Positions 1 through 9,829 of a stretch of DNA of 64,000 nt are shown here, piece after piece; the first letter of the stretch is position 1, and each line of letters opens with the position of its first letter. A program made the position numbers and the translations under genes. The notes under the pieces are model-generated. The model searched no databases. It worked only from the letters and a program-made list of their open reading frames with translations, and had not been told where the DNA came from. Location of the stretch: NCBI GenBank assembly GCA_963556695.1, contig CAUWAG010000003.1:3100001-3164000 (forward strand). Direction: 5' to 3'. Source of the stretch: Anthostomella pinea (Eukaryota > Ascomycota > Sordariomycetes > Xylariales > Xylariaceae).

Positions 1-116
1 GAATGTACTTGAGAGAGATGATATAGAGCTAGGTAGGAAAGACCCCACTTCTACGCCCAGTCAGTCCCATACTGTGGAAACCCACCCGTTGCGAGATGAA
101 GATGGGCTAACATACA

Positions 117-787
117 ATGACCCAAACAGCCTTTTCTGCGCTGGATGCAAAGGTGTCCAAATCGGAGCTCCTGATGAGCGTCGCGCCTCTCCGTCTCATG
201 TGTGCGGGCGGCTGCGTAGCCGTTATGTATATGAACGTGCGTGGTTCAACGGAAGATGTCGATATACTTGTTGATCCAAACGTCGATACGGCCCCTGAAT
301 ACCAGACAGCCTTCGCGCAGGCTATTCGCGCCGTGTCAGAATCGCAGAAACTCCAGACCGACTGGATGAACGACGAGCTGAAAGGGTTTGTACATCGCTC
401 TAGGCGCATGGATCTCTTTCTGCAGTCGGTTGAGCAGGGCATAATCATTCATAATGGCACCAACTAACCGCGTACGCCGCTAGCATGGAGTGGTCGCTCG
501 AGTGCAAGCTTCGTCGCATCGAATCTGCCCGGCGCCAGCTGGATATTGATGATGCTACAGCTCTGGTGCACCATAATATGCAGAGTACCGGGCAGCCTCT
601 GGGTGTGCAATACTTGCAAGCACTCAACTTTAACGGCTTCGAGACACCGATTTCGCGGGCAATAGCCACCGTGAAGAGGCAGTATGAGAGACAATACGGC
701 CAGGTCGGCATCGCTGATATCGAATGGGATGAACAGGCCAGGACGTATAGATACAACGCCCTTGATGGCACTGTATGCTATGTTTAG
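117..787 (+). pseudogene. Nucleotidyltransferase-fold protein, split by a 1-nt frameshift
   Basis: Two consecutive reading frames (117-467 and 485-787) together look like one fungal nucleotidyltransferase-superfamily protein of about 220 residues. The first part has the characteristic GG followed by an acidic pair (AGGCVAVMY, then STEDVDILVDP), as in MNT/AbiEii-like folds. The second part begins with an EWSLECKLRRI segment that fungal members carry after the core. The second frame is open from position 455, so loss of one base near 463-466 (reading AAC-TAA instead of AAC plus an extra base) explains the break. No intron is possible in so short a gap. It may be an assembly indel rather than a real lesion. 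The substrate is unknown. Confidence 0.6.
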
Positions 788-891
788 CATTGGCTTCAAG
801 CCCTGACACCTAAGATAGGGAGATTTATACCTGCCTGGACACCTTGCGTGGTCACCTGCAGCCTGCCGTCGATGTCGCCTCTCTCATCGTC

Positions 892-1689
892 TCAACCCGT
901 CCTCAGATAGCCGTTGATGCCAGACTCGGTGTCACCAGCCACAATGTTTCGCTTGCGATATGGTTCTAGGTGTACCGAGGCTCCAGCGTCATCGCCAGGG
1001 ATCAGCATGTCCCAGTCCTCATGGAGCAGTAGCGTTTCGGGCAGCGGGCCTACCTGGGCCACCCAGTCAGGGCACCTTTCAGGAACGAAAGGCGCAGGAG
1101 TCCCGTCGTCAGCACGCTCTACCAAGGGTGCCCCTCGGCGCAGGCCTAATTCCAGGCGCCAGTTGAAAGCATTCACGACATCTTCCAGAAACGAAGCCAT
1201 AACGGCATCTCGCTGCAGGTCCGGATGGCCACAAGCCCGGGGTTTGGGCAGCAGGCGAAGAGCCCAGGCCGGTTCGGCGTGTTTCCAGAAATATTCGGTC
1301 TCGTAGCCAAGGAGAACACCTTGCTCGGCGCAAAAGTTTTCGTACATGCGGTAGAAAGACCGCTGGGGACTGTCACGCCCCCGCCACATCGGCATCAACG
1401 TCATGTCGTAAACCCTGTCGTTACGATGGGCAACCAGCTCTGGATTTTGCTGCAAGTAACGCGGGTTTTCGGGCAGGCGAGTAGAAAAATGCCAGGGGAT
1501 TGGCCATAGTAGTCGTAACCACGAAAGAAGTGGCGTGGGCGACCAGTCGCGCAGTATTGCGTACGAATAGCGGAGCCGGAGCGGCGAACGGAGCTTCCAC
1601 GCCGCCTCGGAGGCCGAGCGCAGCCTTGCCCAGATCCCTCGAGAGATTGGGAGGGCAGTGCCGATCGTGCGGCGCTGAGTCGGAGACAT
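892..1689 (-). CDS. Conserved-looking hypothetical protein
   Basis: A minus-strand frame of 265 codons from the ATG at 1689. I do not recognise the family. The last 170 residues look truly coding: mixed charged and aromatic composition (MYENFCAEQG, YFWKHAEPAW), an RLELGLRRG helix and an acidic C-terminal stretch with LHEDWDML. The N-terminal 100 residues are Arg/Pro/Trp-rich and less convincing, so the true start could be the internal Met at 1404, or an upstream exon may be missing. No signal peptide or membrane segment is evident. An 8-bp tandem repeat lies just upstream. Confidence 0.5.
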   Translation of the reverse strand: MSPTQRRTIGTALPISRGIWARLRSASEAAWKLRSPLRLRYSYAILRDWSPTPLLSWLRLLWPIPWHFSTRLPENPRYLQQNPELVAHRNDRVYDMTLMPMWRGRDSPQRSFYRMYENFCAEQGVLLGYETEYFWKHAEPAWALRLLPKPRACGHPDLQRDAVMASFLEDVVNAFNWRLELGLRRGAPLVERADDGTPAPFVPERCPDWVAQVGPLPETLLLHEDWDMLIPGDDAGASVHLEPYRKRNIVAGDTESGINGYLRTG

Positions 1690-1751
1690 CGACGACGGTA
1701 CAAGTATTTGGGGTCGCTGGGAATGCCACGACAAGCCTTGGCCACACAATT

Positions 1752-1782
1752 ACACAGCCACACAGCCACACAGCCACACAGC
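1752..1782. repeat. 8-bp tandem repeat (ACACAGCC)
   Basis: Four near-perfect units of ACACAGCC upstream of the minus-strand gene at 892-1689. It is a simple minisatellite with no evident function. Confidence 0.8.
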
Positions 1783-3051
1783 TAAAGATTCTGGATTAGG
1801 GGCCAAGGGTACGTACCCAGAGCTTGGACCATCCCATGTTGGTCGGACAACGCGTGTCCTAGGCCGTTTCTCGCCCCCATCCTGTCGGCGTCGCTTGCTG
1901 ATCACCAGTCACCCCAGCCCTACGAAGCTCAGAGCAAGGCACGAAACCCCGAATTGCTGCTGACCCCCAACTTCCAAGCTGCGAGCCAGCAGCTCTGCAG
2001 GCGACGCACACCGATCTTTCTGTTAAGCCGACATCCGCTGTCGGCGTTGTTGAGTACGATATCTCAGTACCTAGGTATCTGCTGAACTGCAGGTGAGCGC
2101 AGTTGTCACCCGTGCAGATGGATACAGGTCACGCGGATATTCACTGATATCATCCCGCAGGACATCACATCAGAGATCCAGTAAAGAGGGCGAAGCAAAG
2201 CGGCGGCGTACTAGCAAGAAGCGGCGCATAGGCGCATACTTCGCGGGAGTCCTCTCTGCTCCGTGGCGGCGGGAGAATGCGTGAGTCTGGATTTCCATGT
2301 TCCACGCTGCTTCTCCACCATTTCCTCTCTTGGTTTCCCGGCTCCTGGAGCACCCGCCATCACACCTTCGAATCACAGCCAGTCATCAGCTGCAGCCAAC
2401 GTGGAGCATAACGCTTTTGCCTGCGTCCGATCCCTTTTTGGCGGTCCCTAAGTGGGGTGCGCTGTCTAGCGCGATTTGATATCGTGGCGCAGACTGGCAG
2501 TGACTGATGACTGGGAGGACAACAAGTCAGACCACAAGGTTTGGAGATCAGTCCCGTCAACCTGTCCTGTGTCGTGCTGAAACGCTGTGACGCGGTCCAC
2601 GGCGGTGAGGCGAGTCTCTTGTGAATCCCCCCAAAAAGCAAACGCTGCATGCATGGCAAGATACACCGGCCCCGTTGCCCAGCGTCATAACGTCCATCCG
2701 AAAGCAAGGCGAACGCCACCGGCTCCGATCCGGCCCAGAGGCCAATCATCTCGGTGTTTGGTGTTTAGTTATCAGAGAACACTGGGCCTGAAACCCGGGA
2801 TTCCCAGGGATTCCCAGGGACTTCCAGGGAGCCCAAATTACGACTTGACCTCTCCAATCACAGCACTGCCCACGTCCCCATCCCAATCCCAATCCAATCA
2901 CTTTCCACTCTTCTCCAACTCCACTCCTCATCCTTATTTAGGCCTGTTATCTTCCACTCTTTCCGTCTATCTCCAATCCTCCTCTCTTCCCCGTTCTCTC
3001 TACAGAACATCAACGACCCTGGCGTCGACATTGCCACAGCACCATACATCG
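1783..3051. other. Intergenic and promoter region of the exchanger gene
   Basis: No convincing gene. Positions 2801-2830 hold three 10-bp units close to TTCCCAGGGA, a near-palindromic word. The last 180 bp before the exchanger ATG are pyrimidine-rich (repeated CCAATCC and CTCTTCC words), typical of fungal core promoters and leaders. The exchanger frame remains open upstream to 2587, so a longer N-terminus cannot be excluded, but its composition there is not protein-like. Confidence 0.5.
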
Positions 3052-5797
3052 ATGAAGGAAACCTCGTCTGACAAAGCCCCCTATATAGATCGCATACGCT
3101 CTTGGGCACGTAGTCACGCGTATGGAGGCACGAAACCACCGACCGGATCCAACAGCAACCCCGTGCTTCCCATAAGCAACCCACCCTCCAAGGAGGCATC
3201 TCAACTGCAGCGACCAAGCAGCAACAATGCCCTCCGCAGCAAGGGCCGTTCCAGCGACCCCTCACTCGATAATGCCGCCAAGTTCAGATCGGATAGCGAT
3301 AATGCCGATAAATCAGCTGCGCCGGCATCTGAAGCTGATGGGACGGGGACTGTCGTAGACCAAGTTGGGAAAGACAAGAAGCCCAATATAGTGGTCCGGT
3401 TCTTCACCACCTTCAAGATGGTCCTGCTTCACAGCTGGATCAACGTGTTCCTCGTGTTCGTGCCCGTCGGAATCGTCGTTGCCAACATTCCGGGAATCAA
3501 CCCCGGCGCTGTATTCGGAATCAATGCCGTTGCAATTATTCCGCTGGCCGCCCTCCTCAGCCACGCTACCGAGTCTGTAGCCCGCAAGATGGGTGACACC
3601 ATCGGCGCACTGCTCAATGTTACCTTTGGTAATGCTGTTGAGCTGATTATCTTGTAAGCCTTCAGGCTAAAGGTCTTCTTTCCTTTCAACGACTATGTTA
3701 CTAACATTTTGACAGCATGTAAGCCTGGCCTGGTCCTGCGAGAGACCCTTCCAACGATGAACGCATGCCTGGAAGTATCATCTATTCACGAAGCATTGCG
3801 TTCTGGTCTGAATACCGACCCTTGATCTTGCTTATTTGCGTCGCTAACCTGATCTTTGTTCGTCTGCAGCATTGCACTTGTCAAGGTAATTCTCCCATGA
3901 TTTTGTATACGAATTTATTACTGATGATACCCAGGGTGAAATTCGTATTGTTCAAGCTTCACTGCTGGGATCAATCCTTGCGAATCTGTTGCTCATCCTG
4001 GGCATGGCCTTCTTCCTCGGTGGCCTACGATTCCGAGAACAGGTTGGTACCTTGTCTGTTCCGGCGTTTTGTCCTACGTGCTGACACTGGCCAGATCTAC
4101 AACAGCACAGTAACGCAGATGAGCGCTTGCTTGCTCAGTCTGAGTGTCATCAGTCTCGTCTTGCCCGTGAGTATCTATTGTCTAATATGGCCTGTTCTCT
4201 TCTGACCGATTGCTACTCTAGACCGCCTTCCACGCATCATTTGCGGACGAAGCAAAGGCGGACGCTGAATCTCTGAAGATTAGCCGCGGAACCAGTGTGG
4301 TGTGTAGTAAAGACTGCATTTGCCTATGTTTGCGAGTACTGACACGTTCTTCAGATTCTCCTCCTAGTCTATGGTGTCTACCTTCTGTTTCAGTTGAAGT
4401 CTCATGCATACATGTACGAATCAACTCCTCAGCACATCATCGACGAAGAGTCCACCCCTGGTCCTGCTTCCGCGTGGCTAGATACCTCTAGTTCAGAATC
4501 TAGCTCTTCTTCCGACTCTGACTCGGACGCGTCTGACCGCTCGAGGAACACAATGTCGAAACGGGTCAGGCGAGCCATTCGTGCTCGGCGCCGCAGAAAG
4601 TCCAGCGTGGCTTCTGTAGACACTGATGAGGCTGGTTCCCGGACTCGAGCATCCTCGTTCAATACCAACAACACGAGTCCACTGCATGAAGGCTCCAAGT
4701 CTACCGAGTCAGCTAACAAGATTGGGTTCTTTCCTGCTTCCAATTCTCAAGGGAGCGAGGAGGCAATCGAAGAGGAAGAACCCAAGTCCCCCAAGCCTCA
4801 TCGGAAACGCCACAAGCAGTCCAAGCGTAAGCATCGACGTCACAGGAAGACCTCCACGCCCCTCGAGCCCGAGGAGAGTATGCCTACGGCTGCGGGCGAG
4901 AATATCGCTGGACTCATCCCAGGAGCTGTGCAGATTACCAACCCGACCGATGGAGAACCGCGACGCGTGGATTTTGCCGACAATGTCATCAACGTTGACG
5001 GCACGGTTGATTCCATGCCAGCTGGTGCCAAGCGGCCGTTCAACAACTTCCGTGGAATCTCATTTCGACCTGTAGCTAAGAGCTTGGCGCCCCCGGTTTT
5101 CACACAGCCTTCACAGGCGGGTACAGCACCGGTCGTTCCTGTCGGACCTGTTCCGCGCGTCCGATATGGAATTCGCCGAACGAATTCGCTCCCAGAACGG
5201 CTCAATGAGGTTCAGTATCGACCTCCCGGAGGACTGATGCCTTCTCGAGTTCCATCGGCGGCTCTGGCGGAAGGCGCTGCCGAAGACGGCGAGGTGCACC
5301 CCGATGATCTCTCGCGTCCGGCTGCCATCATCATGCTCCTGATCTCGACAGCCCTCGTGGCGGTGTGTGCCGAGTTCATGGTTGATGCGATCAACGACGT
5401 TGTGGAGACCAGCGGTCTCAAGGAAATCTTCATTGGTCTCATCATTCTCCCCATCGTCGGCAATGCGGCGGAGCACGTGACGGCTGTGTCAGTCGCGATG
5501 AAGAATAAGATGGATCTGGCAATCGGTGTGGCTATTGGCAGTTCGATCCAGATTGCCTTGTTCATCACGCCGCTGGTAGTCATCTTGGGGTGGATCATCG
5601 ACCAGCCCATGACGCTGTACTTCACCCTCTTCGAGACGGTCTGTCTATTCGTTTCGGCGTTCATCATCAACTTCCTGATTCTCGACGGACGAAGCAATTA
5701 TCTCGAAGGAGCGCTCCTATGCGCGACATACGTCATCATCGCCATTATAGCCTTCTTCTACCCCGAGGGCAAGGATTCCAACCAGTGGAGCGCTTAG
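3052..5797 (+). CDS. Vacuolar-type Ca2+/H+ exchanger (CAX/Vcx1 family)
   Basis: Predicted exons are 3052-3653, 3716-3718, 3870-3885, 3935-4042, 4095-4166, 4222-4299 and 4355-5797, giving 773 residues. All introns are GT-AG. Family members exchange cytosolic Ca2+ for vacuolar protons. The two signature repeats are present: GNAVELII around residue 193 and GNAAEHV around residue 662, each inside hydrophobic helices (about 11 in all). Residues 1-120 are a polar cytosolic tail. Between the halves is a loop of about 300 residues, Ser/Asp-rich then Arg/Lys-rich (RRAIRARRRRKSS), far longer than the acidic linker of yeast Vcx1. The ATG at 3052 fits the start of a plausible N-tail. Splicing 3653 directly to 3870 would also stay in frame but would remove one residue from a conserved helix. 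Confidence 0.93.
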
Positions 5798-6442
5798 GGA
5801 AGGGGAAGTGCTTAGTGAAGTGCTTAAGAAAGAGCTTCGGGGGTCGTTACCTTGCATGTGGGATGAGCTGATCGTACTAGCATGATGGCGCGGTGGAACG
5901 ACATAACGACTACCTGGGGACGTGTGCTTGCTTGTGTGTCCCGAACGTGGATGTCTTGGTATGGAAGGAAGGACAGGTTGATGAGATTTGCTCAAAGGAG
6001 ATGGTTCGAGGGAGCCCAGCCAACTTGCCCCTTGCCATGATAGCTCTCGGTCTGTTGCAAGAAGCATAGAGAGGCTCAACCAACTTGGCCCTTGATACCT
6101 GCCTCCACATCTACATACTCTACACAGGCTCTGCTGTAGGCGTATAATGCAAATACATTCATTAAACCCCGAGATAGCTCGAGTATGCACCGCTGGCCCT
6201 ACTGTATCACTGCCCTGCCCGTCTGTCCCACGACTGCGCAAGCTTGTACTACCTTATAGCCAGGTTCACAAACTGGCAAGTGGTTGAAATAGTAATCATG
6301 TCAGATTGTCACCCGAGGGTGCCGGAATGAGCGCATTGTATTGGTCAGGCCCTACCTAAGATAACAGTGCTAGCCCCCACAGATCTTGGGACTTGCATTA
6401 TTAGATTCGGATTGAGAGATTTACCCCACAAAGAGTCGTGTT
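5798..6442. other. Intergenic, 3' side of the exchanger gene
   Basis: No gene seen. Open frames here are short and lack protein-like composition. The AT-rich repeat block follows. Confidence 0.5.
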
Positions 6443-6589
6443 GAATACACGGATGTTGATGGATTCTATTGATTGTGTTCTTGTTCTGCGTACAGAGATT
6501 GATCATCTGTCTTCTTGGTGGGTCAGATGCCCCGTGCGTCTCTGCCCCACTGGAGATCTTCCGGTGTCTATTTCCGGCTCCCATTCAAC
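6443..6589 (+). repeat. Left copy of a ~150-bp inverted duplication
   Basis: This segment is matched in inverted orientation by 7176-7328. Over roughly the last 100 bp (6495-6589) I count only three differences, all C/T transitions. The remaining 50 bp match less well. It is probably a fragment of a dispersed repeat or the two arms of a former element. Confidence 0.8.
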
Positions 6590-6788
6590 AAGTCGCCCAC
6601 CAGGCAGTGTTCTAGAAGAATAGCAAACATGCCAATTGGAGCGTCTGATCTTCTAGAAGCAATGGCGTCTGGACTTTGCTCCTGACGATGTCACATGGCA
6701 TACATGGGGAGAGGTGGGGTGTAGGGTGGGGTGGGGAGGTTGTAAACTTGTAAGAGGCAATATAGCGGGGAAGGTTTCCTTAAAGGAA

Positions 6789-6801
6789 CGCCGGAATGCG
6801 G
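6789..6801 (+). repeat. 13-bp word flanking the left edge of the AT-rich island
   Basis: CGCCGGAATGCGG here recurs in the same orientation with one G-to-A change at 11494-11506, just outside the right edge of the island. It could be a target duplication, although 13 bp is unusual, or part of a longer degenerate terminal sequence. Confidence 0.5.
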
Positions 6802-6824
6802 ATTGTCTAGACAGACGGTATAAC

Positions 6825-6889
6825 TGTCAGATGCAGCCGCTAGGCAAAAGGGATTGACACTGACATCAAGTCAGTGCTTATATTTGACA
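6825..6889 (-). repeat. 65-bp hairpin repeat unit, copy A
   Basis: Inverted copy of the unit also found at 8972-9036 and 9248-9312. Each unit begins TGTCA and ends TGACA, and contains an ACTGAC-5 nt-GTCAGT stem-loop followed by TTTTGCCTAGCGGC. Orientation relative to copies B and C is that expected of terminal inverted repeats of a 2.2-2.5-kb element. Confidence 0.85.
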
Positions 6890-7175
6890 ATAACTGCTTA
6901 AATAGACGGTGTCTTATTTGCATTAAACTTAATGTTGTTACTAGGCTTAATACAACCTTATAAATATGAGTTGTACTAAATATTAGTAATTTTAAAGTAT
7001 TAATTTTCTTTATAGTTATTACTTGTAATATAAACAAGATTAAAGTTATTTGAGAGCATTATCCATGAAACGATAAGTGCAATATAAGCGTGACAGCGTT
7101 GTTGTATTCAGGAAAAGGTCTATGGACTGTTTGTTGGTGGTAGAATACACTTGGATGCCCTGTAGGTCCCTGTAT

Positions 7176-7328
7176 GTTGAATGGGAGCCGGAGATAGACA
7201 CCGGAAGATCTCCAGTGGGGCAGAGACGCACAGAGCATCTGACCCACCAAGAAGACAGATGATCAATCTCTGCACACTGAAGAAGCAGAGCAGAACAATC
7301 AATAGCATCAATCAACATCCGTGTATTT
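7176..7328 (-). repeat. Right copy of the ~150-bp inverted duplication
   Basis: Inverted counterpart of 6443-6589, separated from it by about 590 bp that include the island edge and 65-bp copy A. It carries a few extra bases in the less conserved 50-bp end. Confidence 0.8.
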
Positions 7329-7756
7329 GTTGAATTAAAGGTGAGCCCAGAGAGCACCTTAATAGGTAGACACCGGAACCTAGTTGTTCCGTCCCGATCC
7401 AGCCCCCTCTGGCACAAAACTGCCACGGTCGCACAAGGACACTCTAAAGAGACAGAATACACAGACACACTTCAACCTCACGATTGGCTCAGATCTGACA
7501 GTATTCAACACTGTACGGCCCAATAGTATGGCTGATCCCCACATACCGCTTATACATACAGATGGATACTGCTCACATTATTAAGTAAATAAATGAAGTT
7601 ATAAAAATGCAAAATTTACAATAAAAATTAATCAAGTTTAAAATATATCGCTCGTTTACATTATACTTGATTTAAATATTTTATTAACCTTGTTATTAGC
7701 TTCGCTTTTGACTTTACCATTGCTTTTATTACTTTTTAAAAGTTTTTAAAAGTTTT

Positions 7757-7761
7757 AACAG
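7757..7761 (+). repeat. Target-site duplication, left (AACAG)
   Basis: Five-base AACAG directly preceding the TG of the solo LTR, repeated exactly at 8205-8209 directly after its terminal CA. Confidence 0.85.
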
Positions 7762-8204
7762 TGTGATCGTATGGTCACCTGTATAGTCACCCATACCACC
7801 AGATCTCTAAGCCACTCACTCACGTGCATTAGTCACGTGAGCGGAGCGACTGTTGATCCGCCAGCCACTAGGGCAACGGATAGTGGGGCGGGCACACAGA
7901 TCATGTCAGATACCAGCGCACCATTTGGGCTATGGACTGACTATGTCACGTGGATGACAGTGCACTAGACTGCGACCAGCCACCAGGGCAAAAACTAGTA
8001 CTGAAAACTCATAGACAGATAGACAGTGCTCAATCACAACATCACAACACACTCAATCAATTGACCCTCGTCTTCAACAGATCATATCCCTCACCAGAAT
8101 TGGCTGGTAGGCTCGATCTCTTCTTTTCTCCTCACCAAGAGATCTTCATACGTAGATAGTGTATACAAGGCTCTTACGTCCTATCTCATCTCCGGAACGT
8201 GACA
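7762..8204. mobile_element. Solo LTR of an LTR retrotransposon (443 bp)
   Basis: The segment starts TGTGATCG and ends ACGTGACA, that is TG...CA, and is bracketed by a perfect 5-bp duplication AACAG. This is the footprint of LTR-LTR recombination after retrotransposon insertion. It contains several CACGTG-like words (near 7822, 7838 and 7946). Base composition is balanced and unlike the AT-rich sequence on both sides, so it either arrived after the neighbouring DNA was mutated or was below the size needed for RIP. Orientation and superfamily are not determined. Confidence 0.85.
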
Positions 8205-8209
8205 AACAG
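8205..8209 (+). repeat. Target-site duplication, right (AACAG)
   Basis: Exact copy of 7757-7761 immediately after the solo LTR. Confidence 0.85.
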
Positions 8210-8498
8210 CGCAAATAAGGCGTTGAAAGCTTTAGTAGTAACGGTACGAAGTTATTTATGATACGTTTACTTTTTATAATTATTAATAACGTATTTAAAG
8301 TTATCATAGTTGTTACAAAGGCTCGTTGTAAAAAAGATCTTTATAGTGTTTTTTCACTATTTTAAGGCTTTTAAAAGCTTAAAAGTATTATTTATATATT
8401 TAAAGCGGCTATGTAATTATTTTTGAAAGACATTTACGTGTTTAAAAGCATTTAAATAATCGGTATAACCGTATTAAATATATTTTAAAATAATAAAC

Positions 8499-8971
8499 TG
8501 TGACGAGCCGTCTAACCTATAAGGCTAAAGGGTTCTATAGGGTTTGTGTTCTGAGGTAAGTCAACACAAAGGACGATAGAGGCTTCTGTCAACTAGAAGA
8601 CACTCAGATGCTGGGGTTTGGTCTGAACTAGATTCACTGTGTAGTCAAGTCGTCAGGAGATTTCTCCCACCTTAGGGTTGGCTAAGATGCTTAGGTTGAT
8701 CACTGAGGTAGAGACTGTCTATCTATCTGGTTAGGAAATGTCCATCCTTATATATCCAATCTCTCCCTCACTGATTAGGTGGCTCACCCTGGATCACCGG
8801 TGATCCAAATTCTTAGTCACGTGACCCAGGTTCTGCTAGTCACGTGATCTGTGTACCGTTGCTCCGTTGCTCCAATCTCTCCACTGGTCAGCACCTCACT
8901 CACTGGTCAACCTGTTTCCAATCGTCTTCTCTTGGCCTGCTATCAGGCCGCACTGTTTGTTGGTTCGTAAC
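8499..8971. repeat. LTR-like repeat fragment
   Basis: A GC-balanced block starting TGTGACGAGCC inside AT-rich DNA, with two AGTCACGTGA words (about 8816 and 8840) like those in the solo LTR, and ending at the 65-bp copy B. I find no matching target duplication, so its right end may have been lost or interrupted. Confidence 0.4.
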
Positions 8972-9036
8972 TGTCAAATATAAGCACTGACTTCATGTCA
9001 GTGTCAATCCCTTTTGCCTAGCGGCTGCATCTGACA
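8972..9036 (+). repeat. 65-bp hairpin repeat unit, copy B
   Basis: Forward copy, nearly identical to the complement of 6825-6889 (one difference, in the hairpin loop) and to 9248-9312 (one difference, C to T in the stem). Confidence 0.85.
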
Positions 9037-9247
9037 ATTAAGAGTCTCATCGTCTCTCTAGCTCACTGGAGAATTTAATGGATACACGTCGCTAGAGCAG
9101 ACCACCCCTAGCCACCCACAGGGTTCGAGTCTCGTAGAAGCCGCGACTGGATAGAATAAGTCAGAACAAAGCCAAAGCGCAAGTCAGAACAGCATCCAGC
9201 TTTCGCACTACACAGCAGTATAGCTCCGTACTTAAGCTGCGGGGGTG
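9037..9247 (+). repeat. tRNA-like or SINE-like segment between copies B and C
   Basis: Contains TAGCTCACTGG near 9060 and GGGTTCGAGTC near 9120, resembling the A and B boxes of RNA polymerase III promoters at roughly tRNA spacing. I could not fold a full cloverleaf (the T-arm does not pair), so a degenerate SINE head or tRNA relic is more likely than a functional tRNA. Confidence 0.35.
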
Positions 9248-9312
9248 TGTCAAATATAAGCATTGACTTCATGTCAGTGTCAATCCCTTTTGCCTAGCGG
9301 CTGCATCTGACA
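9248..9312 (+). repeat. 65-bp hairpin repeat unit, copy C
   Basis: Forward copy. It carries CATTGAC where copies A and B have CACTGAC. It is followed by CCCGGG and then extremely AT-rich sequence. Confidence 0.85.
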
Positions 9313-9585
9313 GTAACGTAAACCCGGGTTATTTTTATTTTAATATTAAAAAAAAAAAAGTGAGAATCTTATTTTAGAAAGTTATTTTATTTTATTAATA
9401 TTGTTCTATCTTTTATCGTACATATTAATATTAGTATAGTATCATAACTAGTAACTTACTAATACTTTTTAAATGTTTAAAAATTATATATTAATAAAAA
9501 AGGTCGTAATTTAAAAAAAAAAAAGCTTAGATATTTCCTATATACCTTTTCTTATTTAAACCTTTTTATATTAAATTGTTTGTCT

Positions 9586-9823
9586 AATAATCACTTTCAA
9601 ACCGTAATAAGTCTCTCGGCGAGCGTACTGAAGAGCTGGGACATGGCCGGCAGCAAGCAGCTATTACTCTATTGACGAGAATATCAAGACTAGAGAGAAA
9701 AGGAAGAGAGAGAGAGATAGGTACAGCAGGAGGTTGCCCCTTTAATGGGATCCTCTGTTCAGATCCTTCTCTTATTGGGAAGTATCGGCTTGTCACGTGG
9801 GAAGGTCCGTACAGGCCGTTACA
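9586..9823 (-). repeat. Probable LTR remnant
   Basis: Read on the minus strand, this GC-balanced piece starts TGTAACGGCC at 9823, a common type of fungal LTR start, and carries a CACGTGAC word. It is embedded in AT-rich DNA. The far end is not defined and no target duplication was found. Confidence 0.4.
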
Positions 9824-9829
9824 ATTATA

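Noticed and set aside
2587..3051. In-frame N-terminal extension of the exchanger
   Set aside because: Open but low-complexity and promoter-like; the ATG at 3052 gives a normal N-terminus.
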